A DNA stretch of 64,000 nucleotides from Lichenostomus cassidix (taxonomy: Eukaryota; Chordata; Aves; Passeriformes; Meliphagidae), in the NCBI GenBank assembly GCA_008360975.2, contig CM039211.1, positions 52,196,600 through 52,260,599 on the forward strand, in the 5' to 3' direction. The position numbers and the translations under genes are program-made. Each line of letters opens with the position of its first letter. Positions within the stretch are counted from its first letter, which is position 1. Shown here piece by piece: positions 1 through 11,494 of this stretch. A model generated the notes under the pieces. The model saw only the letters and a program-made list of their open reading frames with translations. It did not search any database and was not told the origin of the DNA.

Positions 1-927
1 ATTATCTGTTAAGTCTCCTTGTTGCATTTCAAGCTCTATGTAAGCATAGAACTTCACCACAAAATTAAAAGTATGGTACAAGCAACAGTTTCATTAACTG
101 TCCATCATGGAAATTGCTGTTTCCAACCAATTCTAAACAGTCACTGCAAAAATGCAATCACTGCATTTTATATGTTGATAATGACTATTACTAGCATTAA
201 TTGGTTCTTTAAAATACAAGGTTGCAAAATTATAAATTTTATGCTCCCCTGAAAACAAACTCTTATCATCGTGGCAAAATTAATTAGATTTGAATAGATC
301 ATTAATAGCATGTATAAACTTGAAAAAAAATATGGTCATTCAGACTAGTCATGCACTTCAACTTACCAGAATTTTACTCAGAGTTTTGTACCATGAATCC
401 CCAATCTGGGACAAACTTCCTGATTTGCAACTATTGTAGTTGCATACTTACCTTTATCTCAGGTGAACAGGGCATGTTCTTTTGCCAATCTTTGTCTATT
501 TGATTATGCTAAGATTGCAGAATTAAAAGTTCAGATAATGCAATCAAATAAGCAAAACCATTTTAGCCTAACCCAGAATATATTGAACAAACTGTATGTT
601 TTCTGGTTTTCGGTTTGGTTTATTTTCAAGATGCTTAGCCCAATGTTCTCTCACTTTTGAGCAATAGAGTTATGAGATGTCCAAAGCACCAAGGGAGAGA
701 AAATATAGAAAAAAAAATCAAAATAGACTACTTAAAAATAGAGAGGATAAAAACATGCAGGTAGAAAGATCAACAGTATAATCTGTAAAACAGGCTTGGG
801 GTGGGGTTTGAATTTTTTTCCAATGAAGCATTGCCTAATGTTTTCCAATTACTGCTACCCATTATTAAGCTTCAGATCTCCAACAATATGTAAAATCTTG
901 TTATCTGACATAGCTGATGTTTTGTCT
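1..927. other. Unique AT-rich non-coding stretch
   Basis: I see no recognisable gene or repeat family here. The open frames are under 80 codons and carry no motif. Two strong minus-strand splice-donor-like sites occur at 361-366 and 444-451. Their putative exons (367-420 and 452-508) lie only about 32 bases apart, too close for a vertebrate intron, so at most one could be real. The stretch is most likely intronic or intergenic. Confidence 0.6.
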
Positions 928-928
928 T

Positions 929-1018
929 GTATATATATATATATATGTATATATATCTATATGTATATATACATATATATCTATATCTATATCTATCTGT
1001 AAAAATACATATATATAG
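929..1018. repeat. TA-rich microsatellite (TA/TATC mix)
   Basis: About 90 bases of alternating TA units are interrupted by TGTA and TATC steps, passing into a run of CTATAT/CTATCT units. The open frames across it, with runs of Ile and Tyr, are artefacts of the repeat. Such a tract is expected to vary in length between individuals. Confidence 0.9.
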
Positions 1019-3120
1019 TAGAAAAAGCTTGGAAACATTCTATCCTTACAAAAGAATTTATATTCTTCCTGCATAAAAGCTGAATCAGGAGATTTATCTA
1101 TACTGACAGACAAAAGATTAGTGACACAAAAACTCTTATTTTATATAAAGTTAACCAGTAGAAATACACTTATACAAAAGTGTATATTCTACAATCCCCT
1201 AAATAAAGCAAACAAGAAGCAAAACAGCTTCAATGCACATCCAGCACCCTGCCAGTCTCCAGTCACTGTTGGATGAGCAGTGTCTAACACTTGCAGATCA
1301 TCAGTTTGGCATCTCTTGGGCCAAAATGGCATGACAGGAGCCTCTTTTTATCTCTGTAGAATACAATTCTACAGGTGATTGGAAGTAAAAGTCATTAATT
1401 TGTGTTCAGTGAATGCCACCTTCAGAAAAAGTAAGGTATTGTTTCTTTTGAGATATTGCTGATCTTTTACCATTTAATTCATCATCTAGAGTAAGAGTTG
1501 ACAGATCCATTTGGTGTTTTGCATAGGATAAGTTTCAAGAATACACTGGTTGGTGTACACTGTGTTTACTTCACAAGGGTAAGCCAGAATTTACCAAGGT
1601 AAAAGCCAAAACTCAAACAGGTTGAATGAATCACTTGAGTTCTTGCTTCTGTAAACACTTTTCTCTGAGCTGTCATGATGGCAAGAGTAAGAGAAAAGAA
1701 GCTCTCAAAGCTCTTTGGTGCAGCCTGGTCTATTTGCAGCACAGTCAGAACAAAAGACTTAACTGGACTGACTCATCATTTGGATAATGATCTCATCTGA
1801 ATGGAGCTGTGAAAATACCAATTTGCTTGAGATGACATAACTGCTGTTGCAAAATCTAGATTCCTCAGCAGCTCTCCTAGAAAGAGGGCTTTGTTGTAAG
1901 ACAGAAATGAGAGACTCTTCAACAGATGGTCCTGGGGATGCACCCAAAGGCCAGTGGGTACATGTGCACAGCCAGGCCAGAGCTGCCAGCAGTGCTGCAG
2001 CAGCCTCCTGGCAGCAGGCTGTCTCCTCACAGCTGCAATTTGTGCTCTGAGCCCTTGCAGGGCCGAGATCCACATCAACTGCTCGCCTTTGTGATTGGAA
2101 AAACTCAGCATGTACCAGGCTTCAGTGGTGAAGCTGTCACAGCCCTGGCTTCATTGCTGGTGTTATCTGCACTGCAGGTGGTGCCTCTTTTGCAACAAGA
2201 TTTTAAGATGCTGCCTGAGTAATTCTGGATGGAGCACAAGAAAAAAATAATTGCTTATCTTTCACCAAAATTCACAGAAAATTCCATTTTCTCTGCACTG
2301 GAAGAGACATAAAGAGATTGGTGCAGGAGATGCCAAAATTGGTGGCAATTGTGTTCCTCTGTGTTCAAGGTGTGTCACTGGCTTCAAGAACACTCACATT
2401 TGTTTACTGTGCATGCTTTTCCCAAGAAAGGAAAGAACTACTTTGTTCCTTTTTTACTACAATAAAACTCTGCTATCCTATTTAGGAAAAGGGAACACAG
2501 AAAGCAGAAGATATTAGATGGCAACGTCATGCTTTTTTATTTTTCTTTCTTAGTGTGGTGCTGCTCAACACTTATTTTTGCACAGTTTCAAGCCCAAACT
2601 TAGGGTAATTCCTGCCCTATAAGCAATATTTGTATTTGGTCATCATGATCATGACCTTGGCAGTGTAATTTAAGACTTCTATGAGTCCTTGTAGCTGCAC
2701 TGAACTCTCCAACGCTTTTACAAAATACATAGAGTTACAAAAGAAGAGCGTCAGTATTTACTGCAGGGTGTTTAACAAATTGTCAGATAAATTCTAAGGC
2801 ATTTTGCAAAGTCTTAGTTCTTTTACCTAGGATATGCCCAGTAGCTTGTCTCCAAACTGAAGGTTGAAGTAAGAAACTGCAGCATTGCAGAGCAGCACTG
2901 CACTGGAGCCAAATACAACTTGCAGCATATGCACAACCCAATTCTCTGTATTCCACAGACACTGTCTTGTATGCAAGAGGGCTTAAAAGCAGTTGGAACT
3001 GCAACAAAATATTCTGAAAGAACATGAATTCACATAGCTTCTTTTCCCAAATGCAGATTTTGGCTTTTTTATGACCTGTTACAAAAAGACCATACACAAA
3101 TGGTGAAGTTTGTTGGTTTG
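1019..3120. other. Unique non-coding stretch with a G+C-richer core
   Basis: Mostly AT-rich unique sequence. The part from about 1700 to 2230 is visibly richer in G+C and in CAG/CTG triplets, and has overlapping open frames of 98 to 111 codons on both strands. None shows a domain I recognise, and frames open on both strands at once point to base composition, not selection. CpG is not enriched, so it does not look like a CpG-island promoter. Confidence 0.55.
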
Positions 3121-3139
3121 TAAACAAACAAACAAACAT
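3121..3139. repeat. Short (AAAC)n repeat
   Basis: About four tandem AAAC units. This is a minor simple repeat with no sign of function. Confidence 0.8.
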
Positions 3140-3254
3140 GACAGGTTAGGTTACATTAGACATGTACATCTGAAACATAAACCTAGCATGCTGGTCACAG
3201 CGATACCTAGCAAAACAATCCTCCCTCCCTTGTTTTCCCATATTTTTGTTTAAC

Positions 3255-3270
3255 TTTTTTTTTTTTTTTT
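3255..3270. repeat. Poly-T tract
   Basis: A run of 16 T residues is followed directly by AACAG. By itself this resembles a plus-strand splice acceptor. The following sequence has stops in the frames checked and no clear donor, so I call it only a homopolymer. Confidence 0.8.
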
Positions 3271-3730
3271 AACAGGAAGCTATAAAAAGAAACAATAAGC
3301 AGAAAGTACTTAAACTACAAGCAAATGCAAGGAAGAGATAAGGTGAAATACTAAAAATAAATCTGGAGCAGTTGCAAGTTGGTGAGGAAACAAAGTAACA
3401 GTAAAACATCCACATCTTTATGCAAATACTGCTAAAAAGAAAACAAATAAATAGGAATCAGCTGGTGAGAGGAAGAGCATGGTGGAACAAAGGACATTAT
3501 GAGAATGAAAACACAGGCTGTTATAATAACCTGTACAGGAAAGCTGCATGCCGAAGAGAAGGTCAATGCAGTATTATAGTAATCAAAGACAATAACAGTG
3601 TGCTAAAATATGAAGAGGAGCAATAGGAATGTTGGACATTTTGCTATACCTGTGTGGAGACTGATAGCTTGTTCAAACCCTGAGGGTCTGCCCCTGCTGA
3701 AAGCCAGCTCAGAAAGCCTGTGCCATTCCC

Positions 3731-3762
3731 CAAGTAAACTAGCAGGTCAGCTAGTTTACTTG
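3731..3762. repeat. Perfect 13-bp inverted repeat (hairpin)
   Basis: The left arm at 3731-3743 is the exact reverse complement of the right arm at 3750-3762, around a 6-base loop (AGGTCA). The loop happens to be the hexamer bound by nuclear receptors. All 13 pairs match, which is unusual for chance in neutral AT-rich DNA. It could be a relic of a small inverted-repeat element or a local template-switch product. No target-site duplication is evident. Confidence 0.85.
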
Positions 3763-6700
3763 CGTCAGCACCACCACCACTTCTTGACAACACTGGAGCA
3801 AAAATAAAGTCTGCCTGGCCTGGGGAAGGTCTGACACAAGAAGGTATCCTTGCATCTTACAGATTCCTCTTAGCATTGACCAGCAAAAAAAGTGACATTA
3901 CCAGAAGTCTCGTGATACAAATGTTAAATGATGACCTCAGAAAAGTGATACTGAATTTTATAAGAATTTGTAAAAAAATAGCAGATAATTTGAATGCGTT
4001 CAAAAGAATTTGAAAACTCTTGGGGAATCTGTGAAAAGAAGCTTAATATAAAACACTGAAATTTATCAAACAGGAGTAACCTTTCAATATTAAAGAATGT
4101 AGTGCTGGGGGGTAGAAAAATCAACCCAGACTCAAGTAAGATCAAGAAACAGGAAACCTATGAACTCCCATAAGCAATTCCCTTAAATCCATGGAAGAAC
4201 ATCAGATTATGGCAGTAAGGCTAACTTTTTAATGGGCTGTTTCTTCCAAATGGCATGCTAAACCTCAAAGCTTAAAATACTATTTCTTTAGGAGGAGAAG
4301 ACCAAGAAGAGTCTTCAAGCAGAGAGTGATCCCTCTGTGCAATTTAAATTCTATTTTGTCTCCTGAAAATACTATGAAGAAATGCACAGAAGAATGCTGC
4401 TGAAGACAATTTGAGTTAGACTAAATCTGGGTACATCATCCCATTATCAAACTCCAAAATACGCAGTTTCTGTGCAGGCTACCACTGAGGGATCACAGCT
4501 TTCAAGAGCTCCATACAGCTGCTAGGAGTCACAGAAGCTTTCCTTCACTCTGCAGAGTCATGCCATGGAGATCATGATGAGCAAATACTAACATTGCTCA
4601 GAAAGCTGGAATTAGCCTAAGCTTAGTTTTGAAAACATCCAATCTAGCAGCACTTGTTGCACTGAGAAAAATAATGATGGCCTGTCCATTTCCTCATTTG
4701 CCTTCTGAGACAGCAGAGAAAAAAAGCATTCATTTAGGTTTATTTGCAGTGTACTTATGTACACTTATCACTCAAGAACAAGCAATTCCTTTATAAGACA
4801 AATGAGGGATGCAAACGATTAACAAAGAAAGCCTCTATTTGCCTTTTTTCCCTCCCTGTCTTGGTAGAATAAGGTATATTTGCATAAATAGAGAAAAACT
4901 GGGGATCCTGCACATTTTTGGAAAGCATGTCATTTAAAAAATATTCTATACCTTCGGTGATTAAGTGAGGTAGCATACAAAGAACATAGTTTTAAAAAAA
5001 TATTCACATTTAACTTGATAAAATGAAGCATTAGCATAGAGCAGATTTTTAAGTCTGACAATACTAAAACACATCTAAATTAATTCAAAGTCATGCTCCA
5101 CCACAGTTTCTCAGGGGGAAACTGTTATTCCAATATATATAAACTGTAATGGACACTGTCAAACTGATGCTTTGTAAAAACTAGACAGAGAGAAAACAGA
5201 GAATACATCCCACCTACTTTTTCCCCCTGCCATGAGAGCAAGAAATTGAGGCCCATGTGTTTCCAACAACAAAATTCAGGCAATGCTCTCTAAGGTGGAG
5301 TGATGAGGATGTGTATTTTGTTTTACTTTGAAAAAATTCCTTAGATATATTCTGCAGATATATAGATATATTAATGCATAATATTATTTAGTTCCTAGTT
5401 AAAATAAAATTGTGGCCTAAAGCACAAAACAAATACAGACTATGATACTGATCTTTGAGCTGGTAAAATGCTTTCATGTATCCACCAGAATATTAAAACA
5501 CAAATCCCTCTGGTTAGTGACATTGTCTGAATTCAGTTCCCAGAAGAAAGTAATACACAACACCAGGGCTGTAGACAGATAAGACTTCTCAACTACAGCA
5601 AAACTTTTGAAATGTTTGCATAGATTTTTTTTTCCTACAGAGAAAGATTTCACAGGATATTATAAATGTTTGGTACCATTTCAATCACCAACAGTTTATG
5701 AACTCATCATTTCCATGAGGCTTGCCTTGCTATTTGATCACAGGAGTAAAAGTTTCTTTTGACAATTAACATGCATCTACAACTGTAATCTTAGAAACAA
5801 AATTAAAAAGTGAGTCAGTTATTACGTTTTCACTTAGACTGGCTGGTATTCAGGAAGTGAGACTCTGATTACTAATCATCTGAGAGAGCCCCTGAAATGA
5901 TGAGTGACCTTTAAAAGTTCAGAAGAATAAACATGCAAAATGAAATCACTGGGAAACAGCTTCTTAAAGAAAACAGGTAATGGAGAAAGTTAGTTGAGAA
6001 TTAATGCATCACTGCATATCTACAACATCCTGACTTCCATATTTTGAACCCAGTGAGGCTGAGCACCATCCCCCTCCAGAAAACAGAGTTCCTTGCTCAT
6101 TCTCTTCACAATTAAAACCCATGCTTACATTATATTCACGCTGCCCACATATGCTGTTAACTCTAGAAAACTACCTATGTAAAAAAAATTCTTGCACTGT
6201 GTTGCCGGATGGTGAGCCGAGACAGTAGTTTACACTAAGTCCACCAAGTAGCTATCACTAAATACAAACAATTTTGGGCTTTCCAAAACTGCATTTGGAA
6301 AAGACAATGAAGAAAAGTATGATAAAACAGATTAAATAAAAGGTTACCCTTACAACCTTTCACTGTATGGCAGATGTGATCTTTGGTAGAGAAATTCAAG
6401 ATGGATTCATGTAGAGGAATTCAATTTATTGAAATAGAAGTCAGTAATTGGATCTCCCTAGAGTAATTGCATATCAAAAACACAATGAACTTGAAGCCTT
6501 GGTGTATATAAAGGGCTATGAATTAACTAAGACCAATGAGTTTAACTGAGGAAAAGGGCTAACAGCATAGTGATACAGCTACACTTTGAAACAGCTATGC
6601 TGCTTTCTCAGCTAGAAATAGTACATGAGAAGGAGATAATCTTTTGCTGTATCTCAAGAATGTATGTATGTGCTCAGATGTCCAGAGAAATGCAGACAGA

Positions 6701-7009
6701 GAGATCTGGAATGTTTCTGGCAATGGAAAAAAAAAGGGGGGTTGGGGAGTGGTTTGTGTCCAACAGGGGGATGAGATCAGAATGAACCCTACATCAAAAC
6801 TGTTCCATTTTCTCCGTGTCAGACAGGGAGAATGAATGAAGCTTTGTTTCTATTTTTTTAAAACACTTGAAGCATCCAGGAATCTGGATGTAGCAGAACT
6901 CTACTCAATTATTTCCTAAAAGTATAACATAAAGTAGCATGAAATCAAAAAAGACAACATTCAATGAGGGCACGTAGCAAGAAAGAGAAGTATAGAAATA
7001 CAGACTGAA
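3763..7009. other. Unique AT-rich non-coding stretch
   Basis: No gene or recognisable repeat family. A short purine run (A then G) lies near 6726-6742. Open frames are below 75 codons and uninformative. The stretch just before the CR1 relic that follows (about 6900-7009) may be its badly decayed 5' continuation, but I cannot align it by eye. Confidence 0.55.
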
Positions 7010-7330
7010 GAACAGCTAGCAGTACTATAGAAGAGGAAGTGACTGTAAAATGGGTCACAACTAAGTAGGAGTCAAAAGAATGACAAGATGACAAAAGCAA
7101 AACTAAAATGTTCTAATTCAAAGATGTGTTAGTACTCCTATTAAGACACAGAAAGCAGTGATTACACGCACTTTCAATGCATCCAGCTTTTTGCTTTACA
7201 TTTCAGCAAAAGATGTATACCAGGCAAGAGAGATCAGAGGACAGCAACAAGGATAGCCAGAGGTCTCAAAAATGTGACAGGAGGGAAGTTCCAAGAAGCC
7301 TTAACTCATATGAAAGAGTAGATATGGTAT
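7010..7330 (+). mobile_element. Ancient CR1 LINE relic (late ORF2 / 3' part)
   Basis: The order of recognisable blocks matches the late part of ORF2 in old amniote CR1 elements. First comes the AGCAGTACT-TAGAA(A/G)AGGA block near 7018. Next is the 'GGTCACAA.. GAGTCAA' block near 7053. A 'CCAG.TTT..G..ACATTTCAG.AAAGATGT' block follows near 7184-7215, then 'AG.AGAGCAACAA..AT....AGAGGTCT.AAAA' near 7230-7270. Divergence is high and no 3' terminus is preserved. The family is a pattern match by eye, so the subfamily and exact ends are uncertain. Confidence 0.7.
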
Positions 7331-10300
7331 TAACTGAAGTAATATATCCAGGATCCTAGAAACAGAGTTCTAGCTCACAAACAGTGCATAAACCCTTCAT
7401 AGATTAATGTTTTGTCCAACAAACAATTTTTACCTTAAACATGAAACAGAAGCCTATTTGGGTGGTTGTGAAAAACACTGCAGCACTGAATAACAAAAAA
7501 AACTGTACAAAAAGCTGTACAAAAAACAACAGAACAGAAAAAAACCCTGTGTAGGGTTACCATTAAAAAATCTCTGTAAAGATTTTCTCTACCTTTCTTC
7601 CAGTTTCAAGTTTCAGCAAGAGCTATGAGAGCAGCTGTGGCTGGGGTAAGCTTGCACGGCTGGACAGAAATGCGGTAAGAATTTCAGGGTGAACTGAAAA
7701 GAGCTTTCTTTCACAGTGCAATCAGTCAAACTTAAGATTCATGCCCTTCACATGGCCAGTCTATAAATTAAAGGACAATAAATCAACCAAATCAAAACAG
7801 GATGTGCAGGGCAGTTGCTGTGTTTCTCGAACACCTCCTCGGGGATGCAGATGCAAGACACCCAGGGGAGTTTGCAGTAACTTCCAGCCCAGGTGATGCA
7901 TATGCTCAAATGGCCCAGAACTAATTATAAAACTGGATCCCATAACAAAATCTACTGCTTGGCTTCCTGTCGACATCTGCAGTGTGCTGCAGGAACCTGC
8001 AAGAAAACGTTTGTATGCCATCACAATCCAAGGTTACTTTTTTCTCAAGTTTTACTGATTTCCACTCAGAGCTTCTCCTCGTTCCCTTTGGTAACAGCTA
8101 AGGCTGCATAAAGTAACTATGTAAGTGTTAGAAAAATGTTCAACTGACACAGTTGTTTGTTGGAGAATCTCAAGTTGGGTAAGGGCATTCCCTTACATGA
8201 AAGGGAAAAGAAAGTTGTGGCAGTTCAGCCTCAAACTCCATCACGGGTTCCCTTTATCCATCCAAAATGTAAGTTCTGCTTTAGTACAGAGATTGTTCAA
8301 CACTTTCCACTCTTAAAATGTATTTTCATTGCTTACAACTTTGCCAAAATAGCAGTTTGGGCTGAAACTTTCCACACCAGATGCCTGCCTGAGGCTGAAT
8401 TTTTTTGCACAAGTTTCAGCCAAACAGTTTAGATGTCCTAGAAACTTTTCAGTATTAAAAGATTTTGGAGACCTTTTCTTCAGGAAGGAAAGATTTGTAA
8501 GAGTGGATAAAATCTACTCCATCATATGGTTCATGACACTGAGGGGTGCACATCTACCCTGATTTGGCAGCTGGAAGCCTTTCCTAGGTTTGCTCAGTGA
8601 TGCCAACCTCCACAGACTGCATCCTCACTTTGCACACCTTTCTGTCCCGCTGGAGTCCTGACCTGACCAGCAGAGCAGTTACCCTCCCGGGGGATAACAT
8701 GTGATTTCAATCAGCCATACACCACATCAGATCAGAACTGAAACCAAAGCTGAAGACAGAGCGTGCTTTTCCTTCTCCTGCCAGTGACTGAGCCATGCAA
8801 AGGGCCACACTGGGTGGCTGCTTTAGAAGGAAACAGTGAAAGAACTTAAAAATCTAAACCTCAAAACACAACCCACCAAGCACACAGAAAAATAACAACA
8901 ACCACACCACATCTGGAGACTAGGTGCACTGAAGGAATGAAGTGAGCTGGAAAAGGATGGAGAGTCTGGATTAGTGAGACACAATTCACTGATGAAGAAA
9001 CAGGTAAGGTCTCTCCAGGAGACACCCCAGCCAGCTTACTCAGGGACAGCAAATGGGTGTTAACAGGACCAGATGAAAAGCACCTAGCAGTGTACAGAAT
9101 TTATTTTGCTCAAGTACCCTCAAATCTGGCACTTCTTTACATTTTAAAACTCTGCATGACAGCATTCTTAAAGGACCCTTGTTCTGCATCTGCATCACTA
9201 TTTTACAATGTCCACACACACGCTGTGAAGAGTGAACATAGATCCTACAGTGGAGCCAGGACAGCAAGGACTCCTTGGAGATCAAAGATGATGTCTTTCT
9301 TCCCACTCCCTGACACACTTTTCTCCTTCTTCCCTTTACTGTTCTGGTAGCCACTGGATTCCTCCATGACGTGACTGAATCTGCCAACCCAGAGAAAAGT
9401 TAATCCAGAAGAGAAGGGCAGAAAAGAAAACCAGGAAGGAAGCACACAGGCATTTTCTCAGTGAGGAAGTTGAACTGGCTCCCAGAGAAGATGAGAAGCA
9501 CCCCAGCTGACAGAAGGAAGGTGGCAAGCCCACACCCCAGGGAGGAGGCAGGAGGAAAGCAAGACCTCCCTGTTCTTTTCAGATAAAGGCCTTCACCATC
9601 TCAAGCTGAAGGACATTAGTACAAAGATTACAGTGTGACATCACAATTGCTTAAACCTCCCCATTGGTTGAAGCCCCTAGAAAAAGAAGCTTCTTCCAGA
9701 AAACATGACAAAACTATTGATATTTCCTCCTTCACAGTCACAAGTCAAGTCACATGCTGGAATTATTTCACTTTAGCAATGCTTCAGTGACTCACAGGCT
9801 GGTGTGCAATACATTACCCACAAAGAACTCATCTGTATTGGTTAGCTCATATCTATGTGGTTGGAAAACAATATAGTTTTATGCAGTTACTCTTATTTTT
9901 CTGTAGTTCAGTCACACTGGTCCAATTGTATCCCAGGGCAGCCTACCCACTTCAAGATCCAAACTAGAAAAATAATGCCTCTGTTTTCATTAAAAGTTCT
10001 TCCTCCTTTACTGACATTACAACTGCTTCTACACTCAGACACTACACTCCAAGGTTTTGAAGAGTTCTCTTCCTATCCATTTTTTCCTTCATAACAGCCT
10101 GCTGCCCCCCACCACAACGCCAAATCCTGACAATTCTTGAAGTATAAATAAATAAATAAGCATTTAAACCCACCTCAAAACAGGGGTCGGGTGATCCAGC
10201 TGTCAGTTGCAATACTTGTGCTTGAAAATTACAGCAGCGAGTGGCCTGAGAAGCAGCACTTCTGCCCCTGCACTGAAGAGCCCAGCCTTTGCTTGGCTCT

Positions 10301-11364
10301 GACACTGAGCAGATGGGCTGCTGTGACTAGAGTGAGTCACACAGGAAGCCTGTGGTCCCCAAGACACCCGTCAGAGAGTGCTAGCCAAGACCCCCCAAAG
10401 TTTCAGAGAGACCTGAGGAGAACAGCTTTCTTCAAGCCATGGGCTCGGAGCAAGGATGCTCACTGTAACTGTGAAGCTGCTGATTATCCTCAGCATGCAG
10501 GAAGACGTGCACAACTTAGCTTTCCAAATGATTCCCTGCAGGTCAATCCTTACTTCACAGACAGACAAATCTGGCTGTGGCCTCTCCCCACCCCACAGCC
10601 CTTCTGGATAGAGCTGGGTCTGCATCACAGATCCACAGCATGAAGTGTCCTGAAGCAGGGAAGGGCTTGCCACAGCACTCTCCAGCTACAGACTAGCACC
10701 ATTCATCACACCAACTGACAGGTTAGACTTGTGCACTTGGGAAAAAAAGGAAAAGCAACCAAAACCCCACCACACACTGAGCAGTCTGCAGCAAGAATCA
10801 AAGATTATTGCATCACATTCTTCTTGCACTGCGTTCAGGACTTTTTTGGCCTGAGCTCTCTTCCTGACCTCATCTACCATGACTATCCTCCAAGTCCTGT
10901 CTCAAAGCTCATTTCCTCATGGGAGCTCAACAGTTAGAAACTACAGCTACACATGCACATAAAAAAAACTAAATATGCACACACTGTCCAAGTAAGCTCT
11001 CAAGGAATGAGCTTCCAGTTGGTTTACTTATCTGGTTCCAGCAATGTACTTTGTTCCAGCCTGTTGTTCTTACCTTCAGTATATTGATTTTATTGCAGGA
11101 TGCTTTTGAAATCAGAACATCAGAGATGACTTCCCAACACAGGATTAGTGACAGCCTCTGTTGGAGGTTTCTCTAGGCTCCTGGAAGGTGGAATCCACTT
11201 TTTGAGAAGCTCCATCTCTTTCTAGACTGCCAAGTGCTGAGTGTCTTTAATATTACAAGCCTAATTGAAAACACCTTTACACTCATTCATGTGAGTCGAG
11301 TATACTAAACCTAAATGCAAAATGTGTCCTCTCAGAGTTTTAAATAATCAATGTTGATATTTAT
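7331..11364. other. Unique non-coding stretch, moderate G+C patches
   Basis: No recognised gene. Patches near 7.6-8.1, 8.56-9.55 and 10.18-10.68 kb are richer in G+C than the rest. The last contains the longest open frame of the window (10191-10643, plus strand, 150 codons). It lacks any motif, shows no coding-like amino-acid composition, and overlaps another open frame on the minus strand. A short (AAAT)n run lies at about 10145-10159. Confidence 0.5.
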
Positions 11365-11392
11365 ATCTAAACATTCCAATCTAAACATTCCA
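11365..11392. repeat. 14-bp tandem duplication
   Basis: The unit ATCTAAACATTCCA occurs twice head to tail without mismatch. A related ATCCAAACATGCAA block follows about ten bases later, so this is probably a small slippage-grown repeat. Confidence 0.85.
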
Positions 11393-11456
11393 ATAAATTT
11401 ACATCCAAACATGCAATAAATATTTAGTCTAAAAATCTTGCAAGTGTGTATCACTT

Positions 11457-11494
11457 GTACATCTATAAAGTACATCTATAAGATGTCTATAAGT
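11457..11494. repeat. 13-bp-period tandem repeat
   Basis: Two close copies of GTACATCTATAAA are followed by a decayed third copy (ATGTCTATAAG). Together with the neighbouring 14-bp duplication it marks a slippage-prone patch. Confidence 0.75.

Noticed and set aside
367..508. Two adjacent minus-strand exons (452-508 and 367-420)
   Set aside because: Both have good donors and open frames, but the gap between them is about 32 bases, too short for a vertebrate intron. At least one is therefore a chance match, which shows how easily such matches arise here.
929..1018. Transmembrane-like protein frame rich in Ile and Tyr
   Set aside because: It is the translation of a TA/TATC microsatellite.
1700..2230. 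CpG-island promoter
   Set aside because: The block is G+C-richer but CpG remains rare, and no transcription unit can be seen next to it.
10191..10643. Longest open frame of the window (150 codons, plus strand)
   Set aside because: It has no recognised domain, overlaps an open frame on the other strand, lies in a G+C-richer patch where stops are rarer, and has no flanking gene context. Chance is the simplest explanation.
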